A stretch of DNA of 64,000 nt from Alopecurus myosuroides (Eukaryota > Streptophyta > Magnoliopsida > Poales > Poaceae): NCBI GenBank assembly GCA_028641055.1, contig CM054057.1, forward strand, positions 405,624,906-405,688,905, given 5' to 3'. The notes under the pieces were generated by a model that saw only the letters and a program-made list of their open reading frames with translations, did no database searches and was not told the origin of the DNA. Positions 53,151 to 64,000 of the stretch are shown here, one piece after another. A program made the translations under genes and the position numbers. The first letter of the stretch is position 1. Every line of letters begins with the position of its first letter.

Positions 53151-54599
53151 TGGCTACGGTGATGGAGATGGTGATGGAGTGGTGATGGAGGAAACACCTC
53201 GTGGTTTTGATGAATGATATTGGCCTTCTTTTGGTGGTGTTCTTCTCCCTTTTATGGTGGAAGCGGACAAAACTAGGGTTTTGGTGGTCTTCCTTCGTGA
53301 ATTGGATCTAGACCCTTTGATGACTCTTGGTTGGTTTGCATAAAGCCAGTTTCTCCTATCTCTTGTCATAGAACATTTTCATCTATAATAGGAATGATGG
53401 ATAGAAACTAGTGAACCAGAACTAAATTAAGGAGTGCCACTGATAGAAATCACGGAGAATTCCTACCCATGTTCACCCATCAAAATTTTATTATCAAGTT
53501 GGCATGATGAGATTCTTCCTTCATTCCTTGTCTAGCTGCTCAATTTATCCATAACCGAGGACATGGGTAAGATCTTAGTTTGTTGACTCTGCAGAGTTTG
53601 TGGACTTTCACCTTCAGACTCAAATCAGCCCAAACATTATATACACCCTGGGTGCATTAAGGAAAGGAGAAGATTGAGACGAGATCTTTCAGAAGAAATT
53701 CCACCACCTTCCGGCTTGACACGTTCCAACCTACAACCCCTACATATGATTGTCAAGCACTGGTGAGTTCATTCAACTTACTTGATCAAGACAGAGCCCA
53801 TATGACTAAAGGCTACACTGGAAGCATCAAAACTTAGAAGGACATAGTAATCTCTTTTTTCCTGAGTGGCCATCCGCAAGTGTACTCCTTCGGTGAAAAA
53901 CACCATAGAAATGGCCCTAGGGATCCACTCAACATAAACCAATCTTTCCACTCCCACCTAGGTGTTTCATTAAACTCAGTAGTTTTATCCTTAACATCTA
54001 AATAAAACATTTGAAGAGCATAGCAATTATACTAAGTTCAATGTCTTCTATGCTAGGATGATATAAAAGGGTGGCTACATTCTACTTGGGATATTAGCAT
54101 AGAATAATACTTGGATAAATTTCTTGTCATGCATCCTACTCAAAACTCTAGTAATGCAAAGGAAAAAATAATAGGTAGTTGATGGTGTGTTACTTTCCAT
54201 GTTGAAGTTGGTTAAGAAATCACACTCTCTTCAGAAAATATCATTGCTCTCCTTACAATCTTTGTATTGAAAACACAATAAAAAAAAATAAACAAGCATC
54301 CTAGCAATCAAACATACAAGTACAGAAAACGTACAAAGAAACAAACTTGGCAAAATGGGTTTAACCAAGTTGGTTAGGTCAAGTTCAAGGTTTAAAGTTT
54401 CACTCTGTAATGGTTCAATACTTTTTGAGGGGTTCCGAGAGTTCACTTGGGATGGTCTAGATTGAGTTTGTAGTCATAAACTTTATTAAAAATACATTTA
54501 TCTAGGAAGTTCCAAGAGGTCACTAAGGGTGATCACACCACTTATTAAACCAAAGGAACACATGATATGGTTTAGCTAAGTTTCTATTTTTGTTAAGGC

Positions 54600-55400
54600 T
54601 GGTCTAGGTTCACCCGAAGGCTTCATGTTGTTGGTCTTCTTGAAGATCATCTTCATGTTCTCTTGTGTCTTCCTCCTTATTGTCGTGAATCCATTGCTTC
54701 TTGTAGAACTTCATGGTTTTGGGACATAAGAGCTCACTAACTTGTTTAGCATGTGATGGACACCTAGGGTATGGTCTTAAGTAAATTTTGGGTAGGTTCT
54801 ATTTAGAGAAAACAAAGAGTGATGGGGGAGAAAAAGATGTAACAACTATAGTGATCACTCCACTTGGATTCTTCTTATTATTTTCCACCAACTCTAGATG
54901 AGTAATGTTCTTGAGTTGGATTCTTGTAGCACTCTTGGTCAAAAGCTCTCATCTCACTTGAGGAACTGATTCTAGGTCTTAGACAAAAATAAACTTGATA
55001 CTAATTCTCCTTAAATAAGTTGTAGCTCCAATTCTTCACATTGGTTGCTCTTCTTAAGGATAATCTTCATCCTTGTTTTGTAGCTTCCTCCTTGGTGTGA
55101 TGACTTCATTGTTTTTTCCAAACTTGATGGTTTTGGTTCAAGCTAGGGGCTGGTATTGATCTAACTTAGCCATAACACAAGGTCTAAGGGAAAGAAAGTG
55201 GAGTTAAACTTAGAGAAGGATGGGATTTGTCTTCTTGAAGTACCTCTTGATTGTCTTCTAAGTGCTTCTACTACTTGGAGATGCTTCTGAAGTTGCAAAG
55301 TTCTTCATTGGTCTTCTAGCTTCATGTTGAAAATCCAAGGATGACAAAGAGGACATCTTTCTTCACTTCATGGTTTTCACAATTCCAGACTTAGTGGTTT
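54600..55400. repeat. Diffuse internal repeats in the probable LTR
   Basis: The phrase 'cttcctccttattgtcgtga' followed by 'cttcatggttttggg' (54667-54722) recurs with changes at 55086-55142 and more weakly at 55335-55385. 'cttcttgaagatcatcttc' variants precede it at 54638 and 55052. Confidence 0.5.
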
Positions 55401-56630
55401 CAACTAGAAGGGCCAAGTAGAAAAAATTTACATGGTCATGGTTCAAAGGTGTCTAAAAGGTTTAGGTACGGATGCCTCTGGTCCAAGGTTACCATATGGA
55501 GCAATTTTGCTTAAGGAACCATTTTCAAATTATTTATGAAATTAAATCTATGTCAAAAATACTCAAATGGACAACTTAAATCTAAATTCAACTTTAATTT
55601 GTTCAAAAAATATTTTGGGAGAGAGGATATGAAATTACACATCTTAAGGTTTCTAAATATATTTTATTTGCGCAATTTTTAAATTTGTAGAATTTAAATT
55701 ATGCCAAAAATAATAAAACAAACATATTTAAATGTGAACTCATTTAAGTTTGTCAATTTTAAATTTGGACAATGCTAAAATATTCTACATGTCCAAGTGG
55801 ATCAAAAGTTTTGAAGGTCCTAGGGTAGAGGGACTTTTCTGCAAAACTACCATTTAATTTTTATGCCGGAAATTAATTGGATAATGTTGGCTGACGTGGC
55901 GCTGACTGGCTGCTGACAGAGCGATGACTAGGCGTTGACTAGACAGACACGCGGCGCAATTCTATTGGTCATACCAGTTCATATAGGTGGACTAATAGGG
56001 ACCCTAGGATCTGGATCTAATGGCCAGGGTTAGATCTAGGGGAAGAACTCATCGGGCGGAGATGGACTCGCCCGAAAGGCACGGGAGGCGGCCGGCGCTC
56101 TCGGGTCTCGACGACGGCGACTATCCATGTGGTCTTGGGCTCGACGAAGGCCACGACGGGACGTAGCTCGCAATGGCAGAGACGATGATGGCGATGGCGC
56201 GCTCCGAGATGATCTCTTGTGACAGCAGTGTGCTGTTGGAGACGTGCGAGCTCTAGTGCTCCTCGGGAAGAGATGGCGTCATGGACACGCAACACGTAAA
56301 AATTGCACAAGCGGTCAGGAGGGTGCGCGCGAAGAAGGGGTGTCGAAAGGGGAAGGTCTTAGGGTCCGGTGCTTTCTCACCTGGTTGGAATCGGCAGAAT
56401 ACGATGACGGCTACGAAGACCTCCGGCGAGCGTTTCGTTGGCATGGGGGCGCTATCCTTGGAGATCGGACATGGGAAAGAGAGAGGGAGCCACAAGCTTT
56501 AATCTGCAGGGCTTGGGGTAATCAGTCGTGCCCAGAAAACGGCCACAAACGTGGAGATTGAATACGGCTGTGAGGAGAAACTACATAGAGAGGAAACAGT
56601 CGTGGCTTGATGACGAGCTGATGTCACTAA

Positions 56631-56638
56631 TGACGTCA
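56631..56638. promoter_or_regulatory. TGACGTCA site in the probable solo LTR
   Basis: A perfect TGACGTCA palindrome at the edge of the GC-rich centre, preceded by 'gatgacgagctgatgtcac', which has two half sites. It is a possible bZIP target; a single site has limited weight. Confidence 0.35.
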
Positions 56639-57527
56639 TCAAACTTTTTTCTTTTTCTTTTTCTTTTTGTTTTCCTGTTTTCTGTATTATTCAATAACTT
56701 TTGATTTAAAAATCTAATTAACCTCAAACCACTTTCTAAAAATTTGTAAAAATGATATCTTTCTGTTTAGAATTTCTTTATAAACATTTCAACACATTTC
56801 AATTTTTATATTTTGCAAAGATAAATAAATCATTAATAGCATTTAATGTTATTTCCAAATTAGAAAAATAATAAAATATTGTTTTCTATTAAATAAAATT
56901 TCAGAGACATTATACATGTCAATTATTATTTTTCAAAGTTATTTTATCTCATTTTCATATTTTATATTCTTAATACATGAGTGATTTACTAATAGCAACT
57001 TAATGCCATTTTAAAATAGAATATTCAATAATTATAAAAGTGGCTTAATAAAATTTAGAAATAATATTATTTTCAAAGTCATCTTTTATATTATTTTTAA
57101 AGAAAAGCATTTTATGTCCACCCCTTTATGTTTAAAACTTGTAATAACAACTAATAAGTATTATACATATCTTTTATTGTCATAAAATATTTTGAGGCTT
57201 AGAATATTAAAGGTTATAAGTCTTTGATTTTAGTTGCCATAAAATGTTTTCAAAGTAATATTTGAATTGACAACATTTTATGTAATAAGGTTTGATAAAT
57301 AGAAAACAATTTACTTTATGAAAGGAATATTCATTTTAAAAAGGCTTTAGGGTTTATGGAATTGAGGTATATTAGATTTTCAATCCCAATAACATTGGAA
57401 TAACAAAAATATTTCTTTTGTGTCTGAGTTTTTATTTGTTTTTGGTGGCTTGCCTTAAACAAGAAAACAAATTTTTAATTTTTTAGTGTTTTTTGAACTT
57501 CCCAAAAATCTGGGATGTTACAAGGTA

Positions 57528-58970
57528 GCAACTAGGCATGATCTAGAGAAACATGATGACTAAAATACAGCACTCAAAGCTTAAGGCACAAACCAACCAG
57601 TGGGTAGAACTATCTCAAACATAGCATCATGCTTGCTGGACAACCCTTACTTCACAAAGAAAATGAAGGTACCAAACATGCTAGTGATAACAAGTCAAGT
57701 ATTGACATGCTAGTAGATAATACCCTAATACAAAGCTCATACATGAACATAAAGGAGCTCAACTAATAAACATAAAATATAACCAGAGGATCATGCTAGT
57801 ATAACAGTAGCAGTAACATAATAAGCATGCTAGAATCATCACACAAGAAAAATTATAAACATGTAAAATTAAATCTAGTGATAATAAAACTAGATAAACA
57901 ATATTTGAGCACTAAGGATATTGTAACAAACAAGCATCACATAACAATTTTACCTAACAATATATTGTATCTAAAAACACCTAATAACAGTAAGGTAACA
58001 ACCTACACATGCTAGGAACCAATTTATAAACATTAAAGCACAAAGAGACAACCTAATAACACAATAGACAGAAAAGTCCTAAATATTGCAATAAACATGC
58101 AGACTACTTTGTGACTCATAAAATCATGAAAACTTAACCACATGTACATATAAGCAATAAAGAGCCACTCCAATTGGATTTACTAAAAAAACATAATACA
58201 AAATTTTGAACAATTCCCACATTACCCTACTGCCTCTTTTAGAAACATGCATACAATTTCCAATCAGAGCCTCCAATGCATTCAAACCAAAATTCTAGAG
58301 ATAGATTTCATTTATATATAACCAGAACAGTTGAGCTTGCAATTTTTCGATTCTTACAAATAAAGTTATTATTTAAATGGTCAAATAGAGCAGTTCTGGC
58401 ATTTATTTTTGTTCTCCTAAAGTACAACACAAAATTTAGATCTGCAAGTTTCTTGTGGTCATAAACTCGCAGAAACAGCACTGTGATTTTTAGCTTGGTA
58501 AAAACTACATTTTTTAAATTAAGATATATTTAAAATAGAGCTACAGAAACAGAACACATCAAAAAAAATCGCTGGAATAAAACAGTTACTGGGCCAGATG
58601 TGCTACGGATCTGAGTCCAGCTCAGCGATTTGGCCCGTGAGGCTGCATGCACAAGTGAAGGGTAAAATAGCCTTGGATCAAGATCAAAGGACTAGAAATA
58701 GAACTAGGCATGCATGCTTGTAAACGTTGATCTGAAGATCGACGGGTGTGGTTCGTCTTCAACCTTAGCAAAGAAGGCATGCACGAGGATGTCAGTTTGC
58801 TTAACAAAGTGCGTTCGGGGTAGACTCAGTGCTCACCGAGGGCGCTGCTCCAGGATAAGGAGAGGGTGCAGGAGGATCTCGGAGGGTCGGGAAAGCATGG
58901 CGGCCGCATCAAACCTTGCAGCAGCACAGTTGCACGACGTCGATGACGACGGCGTCCTCCACGAGCACGA
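57528..58970. other. AT-rich unassigned region, retroelement-like at its right end
   Basis: 57530-58600 is A-rich with repeated 'catgctag' and 'ataacaa' words and no coding frame of interest. 58600-58970 becomes GC-rich with 'gatcgacgggtgtgg' and 'gacgacgtcgatgacgacgg', the texture of an LTR transcribed region. No borders found. Confidence 0.4.
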
Positions 58971-58973
58971 GAT

Positions 58974-59293
58974 CACTACTAGAGAATAGACTTTTAGTCA
59001 CCAAGGTACTTGGTTACTAGAGATCAACTATTGGTTGCTAATTATTTATTGTCACCAATTTTCTCGATTTCTTCGTGGTTGCTGAAATCTAGTTGCTGAA
59101 TGTATTTAGAAACCAACATTGCATTTGTTGGTTACTAGATAACAATCTTTAGTTACCAGTCCTTGGTGACTAAAGATTTAGTGGAGCAATAGTAATCAAA
59201 TTATTAGCTTATTGGTGACAAATGGTAAACATATAGCCACCAAACTGCTTGGTGGCAATTGCTTGGTGACTAAATGTCATCTTTCTTGTAGTG
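58974..59293. mobile_element. CACTA-type MITE (320 bp)
   Basis: Left end CACTACTAGAGAATAGAC then TTTTAGTCACCAAG; right end in reverse complement CACTACAAGAAAGATGAC then ATTTAGTCACCAAG. A 3-bp duplication gat lies at 58971-58973 and 59294-59296. The inside carries repeated 'ggtgactaaa', 'ggttactaga' and 'ttggttgct' words. No coding sequence; it must be mobilised by a CACTA transposase. Its TIR differs from that of the element at 26574. Confidence 0.93.
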
Positions 59294-59296
59294 GAT

Positions 59297-60909
59297 GGAG
59301 CCAGTGCCCCGATGCTCCAAAAAAAAAACGTAGGTAGGCGGTTGATAGAGCTATGGAAGGGGAACAAAGAAGTGCAATAATGGAGAGGAGGAGCAGACGA
59401 CGGTGATGGTAACCTTCGCCACAAGGATGCAGAACTGCGATGGAGAATCCTTACTGAGTTACTGTCAGAGAGAAAGGGAGCCTGTGTTCTCACTGGAGGT
59501 TGAGGTTGTAGATTCAAGGTGTGTGACAAGAATGAAGCAGGAGAGAGAACAGGAGGTGCCTTTTGTGTTTTAAAGGCAGAAAAAGCGTGGACCATCTAGA
59601 TCTGCTATAGTGTGCTATTAGCGCCGAAATAGGGCGCTATTTTTTTCCATGTCTAGCAGTGGTACTAAAAAACAATGGAAGCGTTTGGGTGAGTTGTGAG
59701 GCGAGGTAGACGTGGCTAGGAGGGAGTGTTCGTGCGGTGCACCAAAATAGTGCACTCGGTGGCCACCTCGGGTTGGCATCGAGGGGTGCTCCTCCAGGTT
59801 GTGTCTTGCGCGAGGAAAGGCCCAGGGACTATGTATAGAAGCCATGGTACATAGGAGACATTGTTCAGACCAGATTTAAACAATTTTTGAAAGGATTTCG
59901 AGATTCACCCAAAAATTGCAGATTCAGAAAAAAAAAACGTTCAGAAATTTCAGATTTTCGTACTTAGAGAAATTTCAAAGTCCAGAAAACTGTTATTTTA
60001 TGCTCAAAATAACACAAGAATTGAGGGCTGAAATGCGTTCAAACATTTTGGAGAAAGGCAAGGAAGTGACGTAGAATGCATGGGGATCACAAAGGTCACA
60101 AAGGTCCCACAAATGTTGGAGGTTTTGGCCAAATACCATGCAGTTAAATACAGTAAGATACATCTGTTTTCAGGAAAAAAGTTAACAAATTTTAACATCT
60201 CATGTTTGAACACATAACATCATGTTCTTTTGGCCAAATTGGCTTCGGGAAACAAAATAGGTGTGAAGTAGGAGTTGAAGAAAAAGACTTGGAAAAGATG
60301 AAAGTTTAAATTGGAAAAGATTCGATGCTAAAGTATGAGTGCCAAGAGTGATCAGAATGAAAGTTTCAGAACTTTCAGAGATAGACTTGAGAATTTTTCC
60401 AAGTCATAGAAAAAATATTTTCTACAAACAGTTTCAACTGATTTGAGGATTCAAATGGACTCTAGAATTTTCGGACAAGGCATGGGAGTGGAGTACATAC
60501 TTCAGAGAGGGGAATGGACATTTTAAAGCAATTTTCAGAAGTAATAAAAGTACTATTGCAAGATGGTGAAAAGTGAAAGTGATAACAGATTTTTTCTTAG
60601 AAATTGTTATTAACTAGGGAGCAAGATATTCACAAACTAATGCCTTAGAAATTTTAAAAACTCAAGGCACTATTTTAGTAAGTGGGGAATCTGGAGGATG
60701 AACGGTTTTCAGGCGGCGGAGAGTGAAGAGGAAGAAGGGAGTCTCGGTCGATCCGCGGACTTTATGAGCGGGGCCCACCACGTCGCAGGGAGTTGTTGCC
60801 TCGGGAAGATCGTGGGTCATGGACACGTGTCAAGGTCTGGCTCGCAGCGGTTGGCCCCGCGTTTTCTCTCATCCTACGGACATGTGTGCCCCGCGAGACC
60901 GAGGGCTAC
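59297..60909. other. Unassigned retroelement-like region
   Basis: On the minus strand TTTAAAACAC (59571-59562) resembles a TATA box, followed by C/T-rich leader-like sequence. The block left of the MITE (58800-58970) probably belongs to the same unit. 59870-60690 is A-rich with 'tttcagaa' and 'gaaaag' words. No coding frame recognised. Confidence 0.4.
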
Positions 60910-61745
60910 TGTCGGGCCTCTAGATACCAGGGTATCTCGAGGCGACGGCTGCGGCCCATCCCAGTATGCAACGGCAAGACCGAGGGTCCCGTCCGCAGAA
61001 AATGGAGACATCTGCTTAGGCCTCCCCGCCAGGTGGACCAAACCGATGGGGACTCGCGCCTTGGAGAGGAGCGCTACTCCTCCCTTGCTCCTCTCCCTGG
61101 GCATCTCCTTTCAAGAAGGGACAACCCATGTGCCTCTGACGACCGCTCCTCTGAGCGGTGACGGAGGCGCCTGACCACAGTTGCCTTTCTCGTGTATAAA
61201 ACGAGGACAGACACTGTGGGCGCCAAAGAGGTTCCCAAAGATTTCCCATTTGGTGCAAGAAGACCAAGTCCGCGCTACAAGACGGAGGCGGCATCGCCAT
61301 GCTCCCCCACCGTGAAGTCATAGACGATGGAGCTGTCCCCCAGCGACTAGGACCGCGCAGGAGGCGCAGAAGTATGGGACGCTCCTCCCTTTGGAACCTT
61401 GTGGGAACCCTTTCCCGCCGAATGAGCGGTAAGGAGGTCCAAACGATAGTATAGAGAAGGCACCTCCGGCCCTTGGAGAAAGGGAGCTCGATCCATCATA
61501 GAGCTCAAGCAGTCTATTCCGAGTGCAAGCTCGCGTTTGTACTGTAATCACTGCAGTGCAATCCATCAGACAAGCAAGAGTAAGATTTTACACCACACTG
61601 GTGTCCTGAACCTGGGAAAACTCTCTGTGTCACCATTGTGGTCGTGCTCAAGCTTCCCTCTCGAAGACTCCCCTAGAAGCGGAGGAAGTGTTTTGGCCCC
61701 CAGTGTTCGAACCTTTGAGAGCTATCATGTCTAGTACAGACGAGC
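60910..61745 (+). repeat. LTR-like segment of a gypsy element (U3-R-U5)
   Basis: It begins TGTCGGGCCTCTAGATACC, preceded by a purine-rich 'gaccgagggcta', as seen before gypsy 3' LTRs. TATAAAAC lies at 61195-61202. Downstream 'acaccacactggtgtcctga' and 'acctgggaaaactctctgtg' resemble the U5 of Tat/Retand-type LTRs. The end is not clear (61735-61745), and I find no second copy in the window. Confidence 0.4.
61195..61202 (+). promoter_or_regulatory. TATA box of the LTR-like segment
   Basis: TATAAAAC about 285 bp inside the segment, with a GC-rich upstream part and a 'ctcctctgagcggtga' inverted repeat (61145-61160) shortly before it. Confidence 0.5.
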
Positions 61746-61764
61746 TCTCTCCGACAGGCACTCA

Positions 61765-62689
61765 AATTGTTGTATTCATGTTGTTGATGTGGGCGCTCAT
61801 GTGGTTCTTCATCCAAGATGGGAGGTGAAAGATCATGTGGAACATCATCATTTGCTTGTTGTTGATAGGGTCGCTCATGTGGGTCTTCATCAAAGATAGG
61901 TGGTACAAAGTCATGTGGGTCATCCTCATTGGCTTAACGTTGGCTGTGATAATGAGGAGGATGACGCCGATGGTCCTTAGGATGGAATTGGTGATGACAG
62001 CGTAGTCGTGCTTTGTGGTGCTCAATATCTTAATTGTCACGGGTTGGAGGACACACTTGTTCATTGCAGCGGTGTTGAGGAAATTCTTGATCTTAGCGGT
62101 CATTGTGGTGGTGACGCGCATTGTGCCTTGGTGGCCTTCGATGTGGGAGAGCACCATCCACGAAGTCATTGAGACTATAATTAGTGTGGACTTGCAGAGG
62201 TGGGGGATGATAATATTGTCGAAGATCAGTATGTTGAGGGTGATTTTGAGGAGGGTCACCACGGCCTTGTCGGTGTAGAGGAGGTGGTGATGGCGAGCTA
62301 TCTTCATAGCAATCTCGTCGAGGCGTTTGTGGAGTATATGGTGGTCCTTGTTGAGGGTGTCCACCATCCTCCATGTGGGGGTGAGGATCTGGTCTACGAG
62401 CTTGGTGATGAGCTTGAGGTTGTTGTCTTGAGCACCGATACCTTGAGGACGATGATGATCGATGAAGGTTGGCAATGTTGGCCAAGTTGATGTTGATACT
62501 CGCCATTTGATCATTCCATCGAGCCTCTCATGCTTGGAGTTGATGTTCATAGCGCTCCAATCCGTCTTGGACAATTTGGTGGAGTTGGAAATGGTCGTTG
62601 CTGGTGACGAAGTTGTGGGAGTTGTCGTTGAAAAAGGGGTTTCCTTCATCCTCTGAACTGGGACTTGTGAACTCTCCTTCCCTAGCCAT
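61765..62689 (-). pseudogene. Frameshifted gag of a gypsy element
   Basis: From the ATG at 62689 the frame reads 'MAREGEFTSPSSEDEGNPF' and '...QDGLERYEHQLQA' and stops at 62528. The reading continues in another frame with 'NINSKHERLDGMIKWRVST'. Near the 3' end a third frame gives 'DDPHDFVPPIFDEDPHERPY', repeated with changes as 'DDVPHDLSPPILDEEPHERP', a 26-residue tandem repeat (DNA period 78 bp, 61780-61935). The start and the acidic repeat resemble gag N-termini of Triticeae gypsy elements. At least two frameshifts are needed, so it is dead. The 312-codon frame at 61762-62700 is a mixture of these readings and not a product. Confidence 0.5.
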
Positions 62690-64000
62690 CTCAAAAGCAC
62701 ACAAGTGTGATATTAATAATATAAGTCTCACTTACCCAACGTTACCTTTTTTGGTCGTATTGAGGCTAGTGGACAAGCCTAGGTGTAGGGCGGTATGTCA
62801 AAGGCGAGTTTAAAAAGATCGAAAGAAAACCGCAAGCAACAACACAAATGCTTTTTGTGGATGAAAAAATGGGTGAGGAAAGTGGCAAAGAAAATAAAAA
62901 AATCCGAAAAAAAAGTTTGTTGTAAAGCGTAGAAATAAACCACAATGAAATGTTAGCAAAAGAACCAAATCCTAGTGGAGGAAACAAAAATGGAACACGC
63001 ACACACAAGTGATAAATGGGGTTAGTGCTGCCAATGGACGAGCGGAGACGAAATGTTCCTAACGAAGACTAAGCTCAATGCCACACCAACACATGTAGGA
63101 TGCTAGCTCAAACCGAAAACTTTAAAAGGCAACAAGATTCGCACCGTGGCAACCGGTCACTCTTTTTTGTTTTGCGACGCGAAGCTACACGTTCCTACAA
63201 GTGATAGCAATTGCCATCGATCTTTTTCTTATTTTTTTCTCGATTTTTGATAATTGCAAAATGCCAATGCCTACTCGAAACTACGCTCTCACAAGTGCCA
63301 AACACGCACACTCGGTGCCACTAGTGCAATGCCAAGCTATGTAAAAGAGCTAGTCTGAATTGGAAAGGTACACAAACATGGGGTTAGTTCAAGCGGAAAG
63401 CAAGTTATAACTATTTGATGGATGATCACAGACTTGCGGCCGGGGCTTGTCATTGTTGTGTCGATCCGTTGATTTAGTTGCGTAGACGATGTTGTGGGAT
63501 TCACGTGGAAACTTGAATCACTCATATTGGACCAACGACGACAATGAAAAACAACTTCGAAAATCTGTCCAGGAATCGAAGAGAAGGATTTTTCTGGGAT
63601 TTTGCCCAATTTCGAAATTCCTTGAAATCCAAGAAAATTTGTGGACAAATTCGAGAAAGTGTCTGAATAGAAAGGTGGGGAATCGTCTTAAGCAACAAAT
63701 CCACTTATCAAATCCACGAAAAACTCAACAAATCAACAGATTGGCCGAAATGCCTTTTGAGGCTATTTTTCGAATTTAGGGTTGGGAAAGAAAAATTTTG
63801 TTGGAAAGGGGGAAAGTGGGGGTCGAATTCATGTCAATCTAGCTGCTGATATTTAACCTCTTGGGTGGCCCGATCTTCATGAATCGACCAAGAACACGAA
63901 GAACAAACGATGAACACAAAAGTGGAACGAGGGGGATCGAGGAGAGAAGATAACTAGCGAGAACTGAAGGACTCGATCTCCCGTCAACTAAGCCGGAACG
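62690..64000 (-). other. Leader and probable LTR of the gypsy element, cut by the window edge
   Basis: Minus-strand upstream region of the gag. It is T-rich on the minus strand (62820-63300) with short frames only. 63480-63780 is open in both directions without a domain. The element probably continues beyond 64000; no primer site was recognised with certainty. Confidence 0.4.

Larger units (their letters stand above)
53151..57522 (-). mobile_element. Probable solo LTR (about 4.4 kb), gypsy-like
   Basis: The minus strand starts TGTAACATCCCAGATTTTTG at 57522, a start common in Ty3/gypsy LTRs of Triticeae. Searching leftwards for a matching duplication gives aggta at 53146-53150 and 57523-57527, with the enclosed sequence ending ...CGTAGCCA, so TG...CA borders are satisfied. 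No primer site follows on the left and no polypurine tract precedes on the right, as expected for a solo LTR. The centre (56030-56560) is GC-rich and 56640-57500 is AT-rich with poly-T. The left border rests on a 5-bp match only. Confidence 0.45.

Noticed and set aside
60698..61174. 158-codon plus-strand frame
   Set aside because: It lies across the border of an LTR-like GC-rich segment and has overlapping frames of similar length; no domain.
61762..62700. 312-codon minus-strand frame taken as an intact protein
   Set aside because: The recognisable gag pieces lie in other frames; this frame mixes unrelated readings.

Overview
This window is repeat-dense nuclear DNA from a large-genome grass, most likely a Triticeae species (wheat, Aegilops, barley or rye group). 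The evidence is the element types: an Athila-type Ty3/gypsy element with a TGAT...ATCA LTR and a TGGCGCCGTTGCC primer site, a BARE/Angela-like copia LTR, En/Spm-like CACTA elements with 'TTTAGTCCCGGTT' subterminal repeats, Stowaway and Tourist/Harbinger MITEs, small Helitrons, and element-within-element nesting. I see no intact host gene, tRNA gene, rRNA gene or CRISPR array. Family names come from recognition, not from a database search.

Layout. 1-16932: a satellite of about 359-bp monomers, with a 2,154-bp higher-order register at its left end, split by an Athila-like element (4057-13988, minus strand). That element has matching LTRs, a decayed gag and a protease ORF but no RT/integrase, and its 5' LTR contains a 401-bp hAT-type MITE. 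17000-26573: small elements and gene remnants: a hAT-like element containing a Stowaway, a decayed plus-strand gene remnant, a decayed minus-strand reading frame whose promoter matches a copia LTR downstream, Helitron ends, a second Stowaway and a Harbinger MITE. 26574-32823: a complete-ended CACTA transposon (AAA target duplication) with a 927-codon TNP2-type transposase and a second gene that has lost its middle but keeps a Ulp1-like protease end.

33223-34405: the 5' end of a second CACTA element, fused to a truncated copia LTR. 34406-52384: a decayed BARE-related copia element on the minus strand, split by an apparently younger element (37098-47776; TSD tatac; LTRs about 2.4 kb) that encodes only a 769-aa gag with two zinc knuckles. 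The LTRs of this gag-only element carry a dense array of GAA/TTC heat-shock-element-like repeats just upstream of a TATA-like box, which I consider the most testable unusual feature. 53151-57522: a probable solo LTR. 58974-59293: a CACTA-type MITE with a GAT duplication. 60910-64000: fragments of other gypsy elements, including an LTR-like promoter and a frameshifted gag.

How the parts work together: almost everything is mobile DNA. The CACTA transposase could act on its own ends and on related CACTA ends, possibly including the second CACTA fragment. The gag-only element would need RT/integrase from another copia element, and the Athila-like element likewise.
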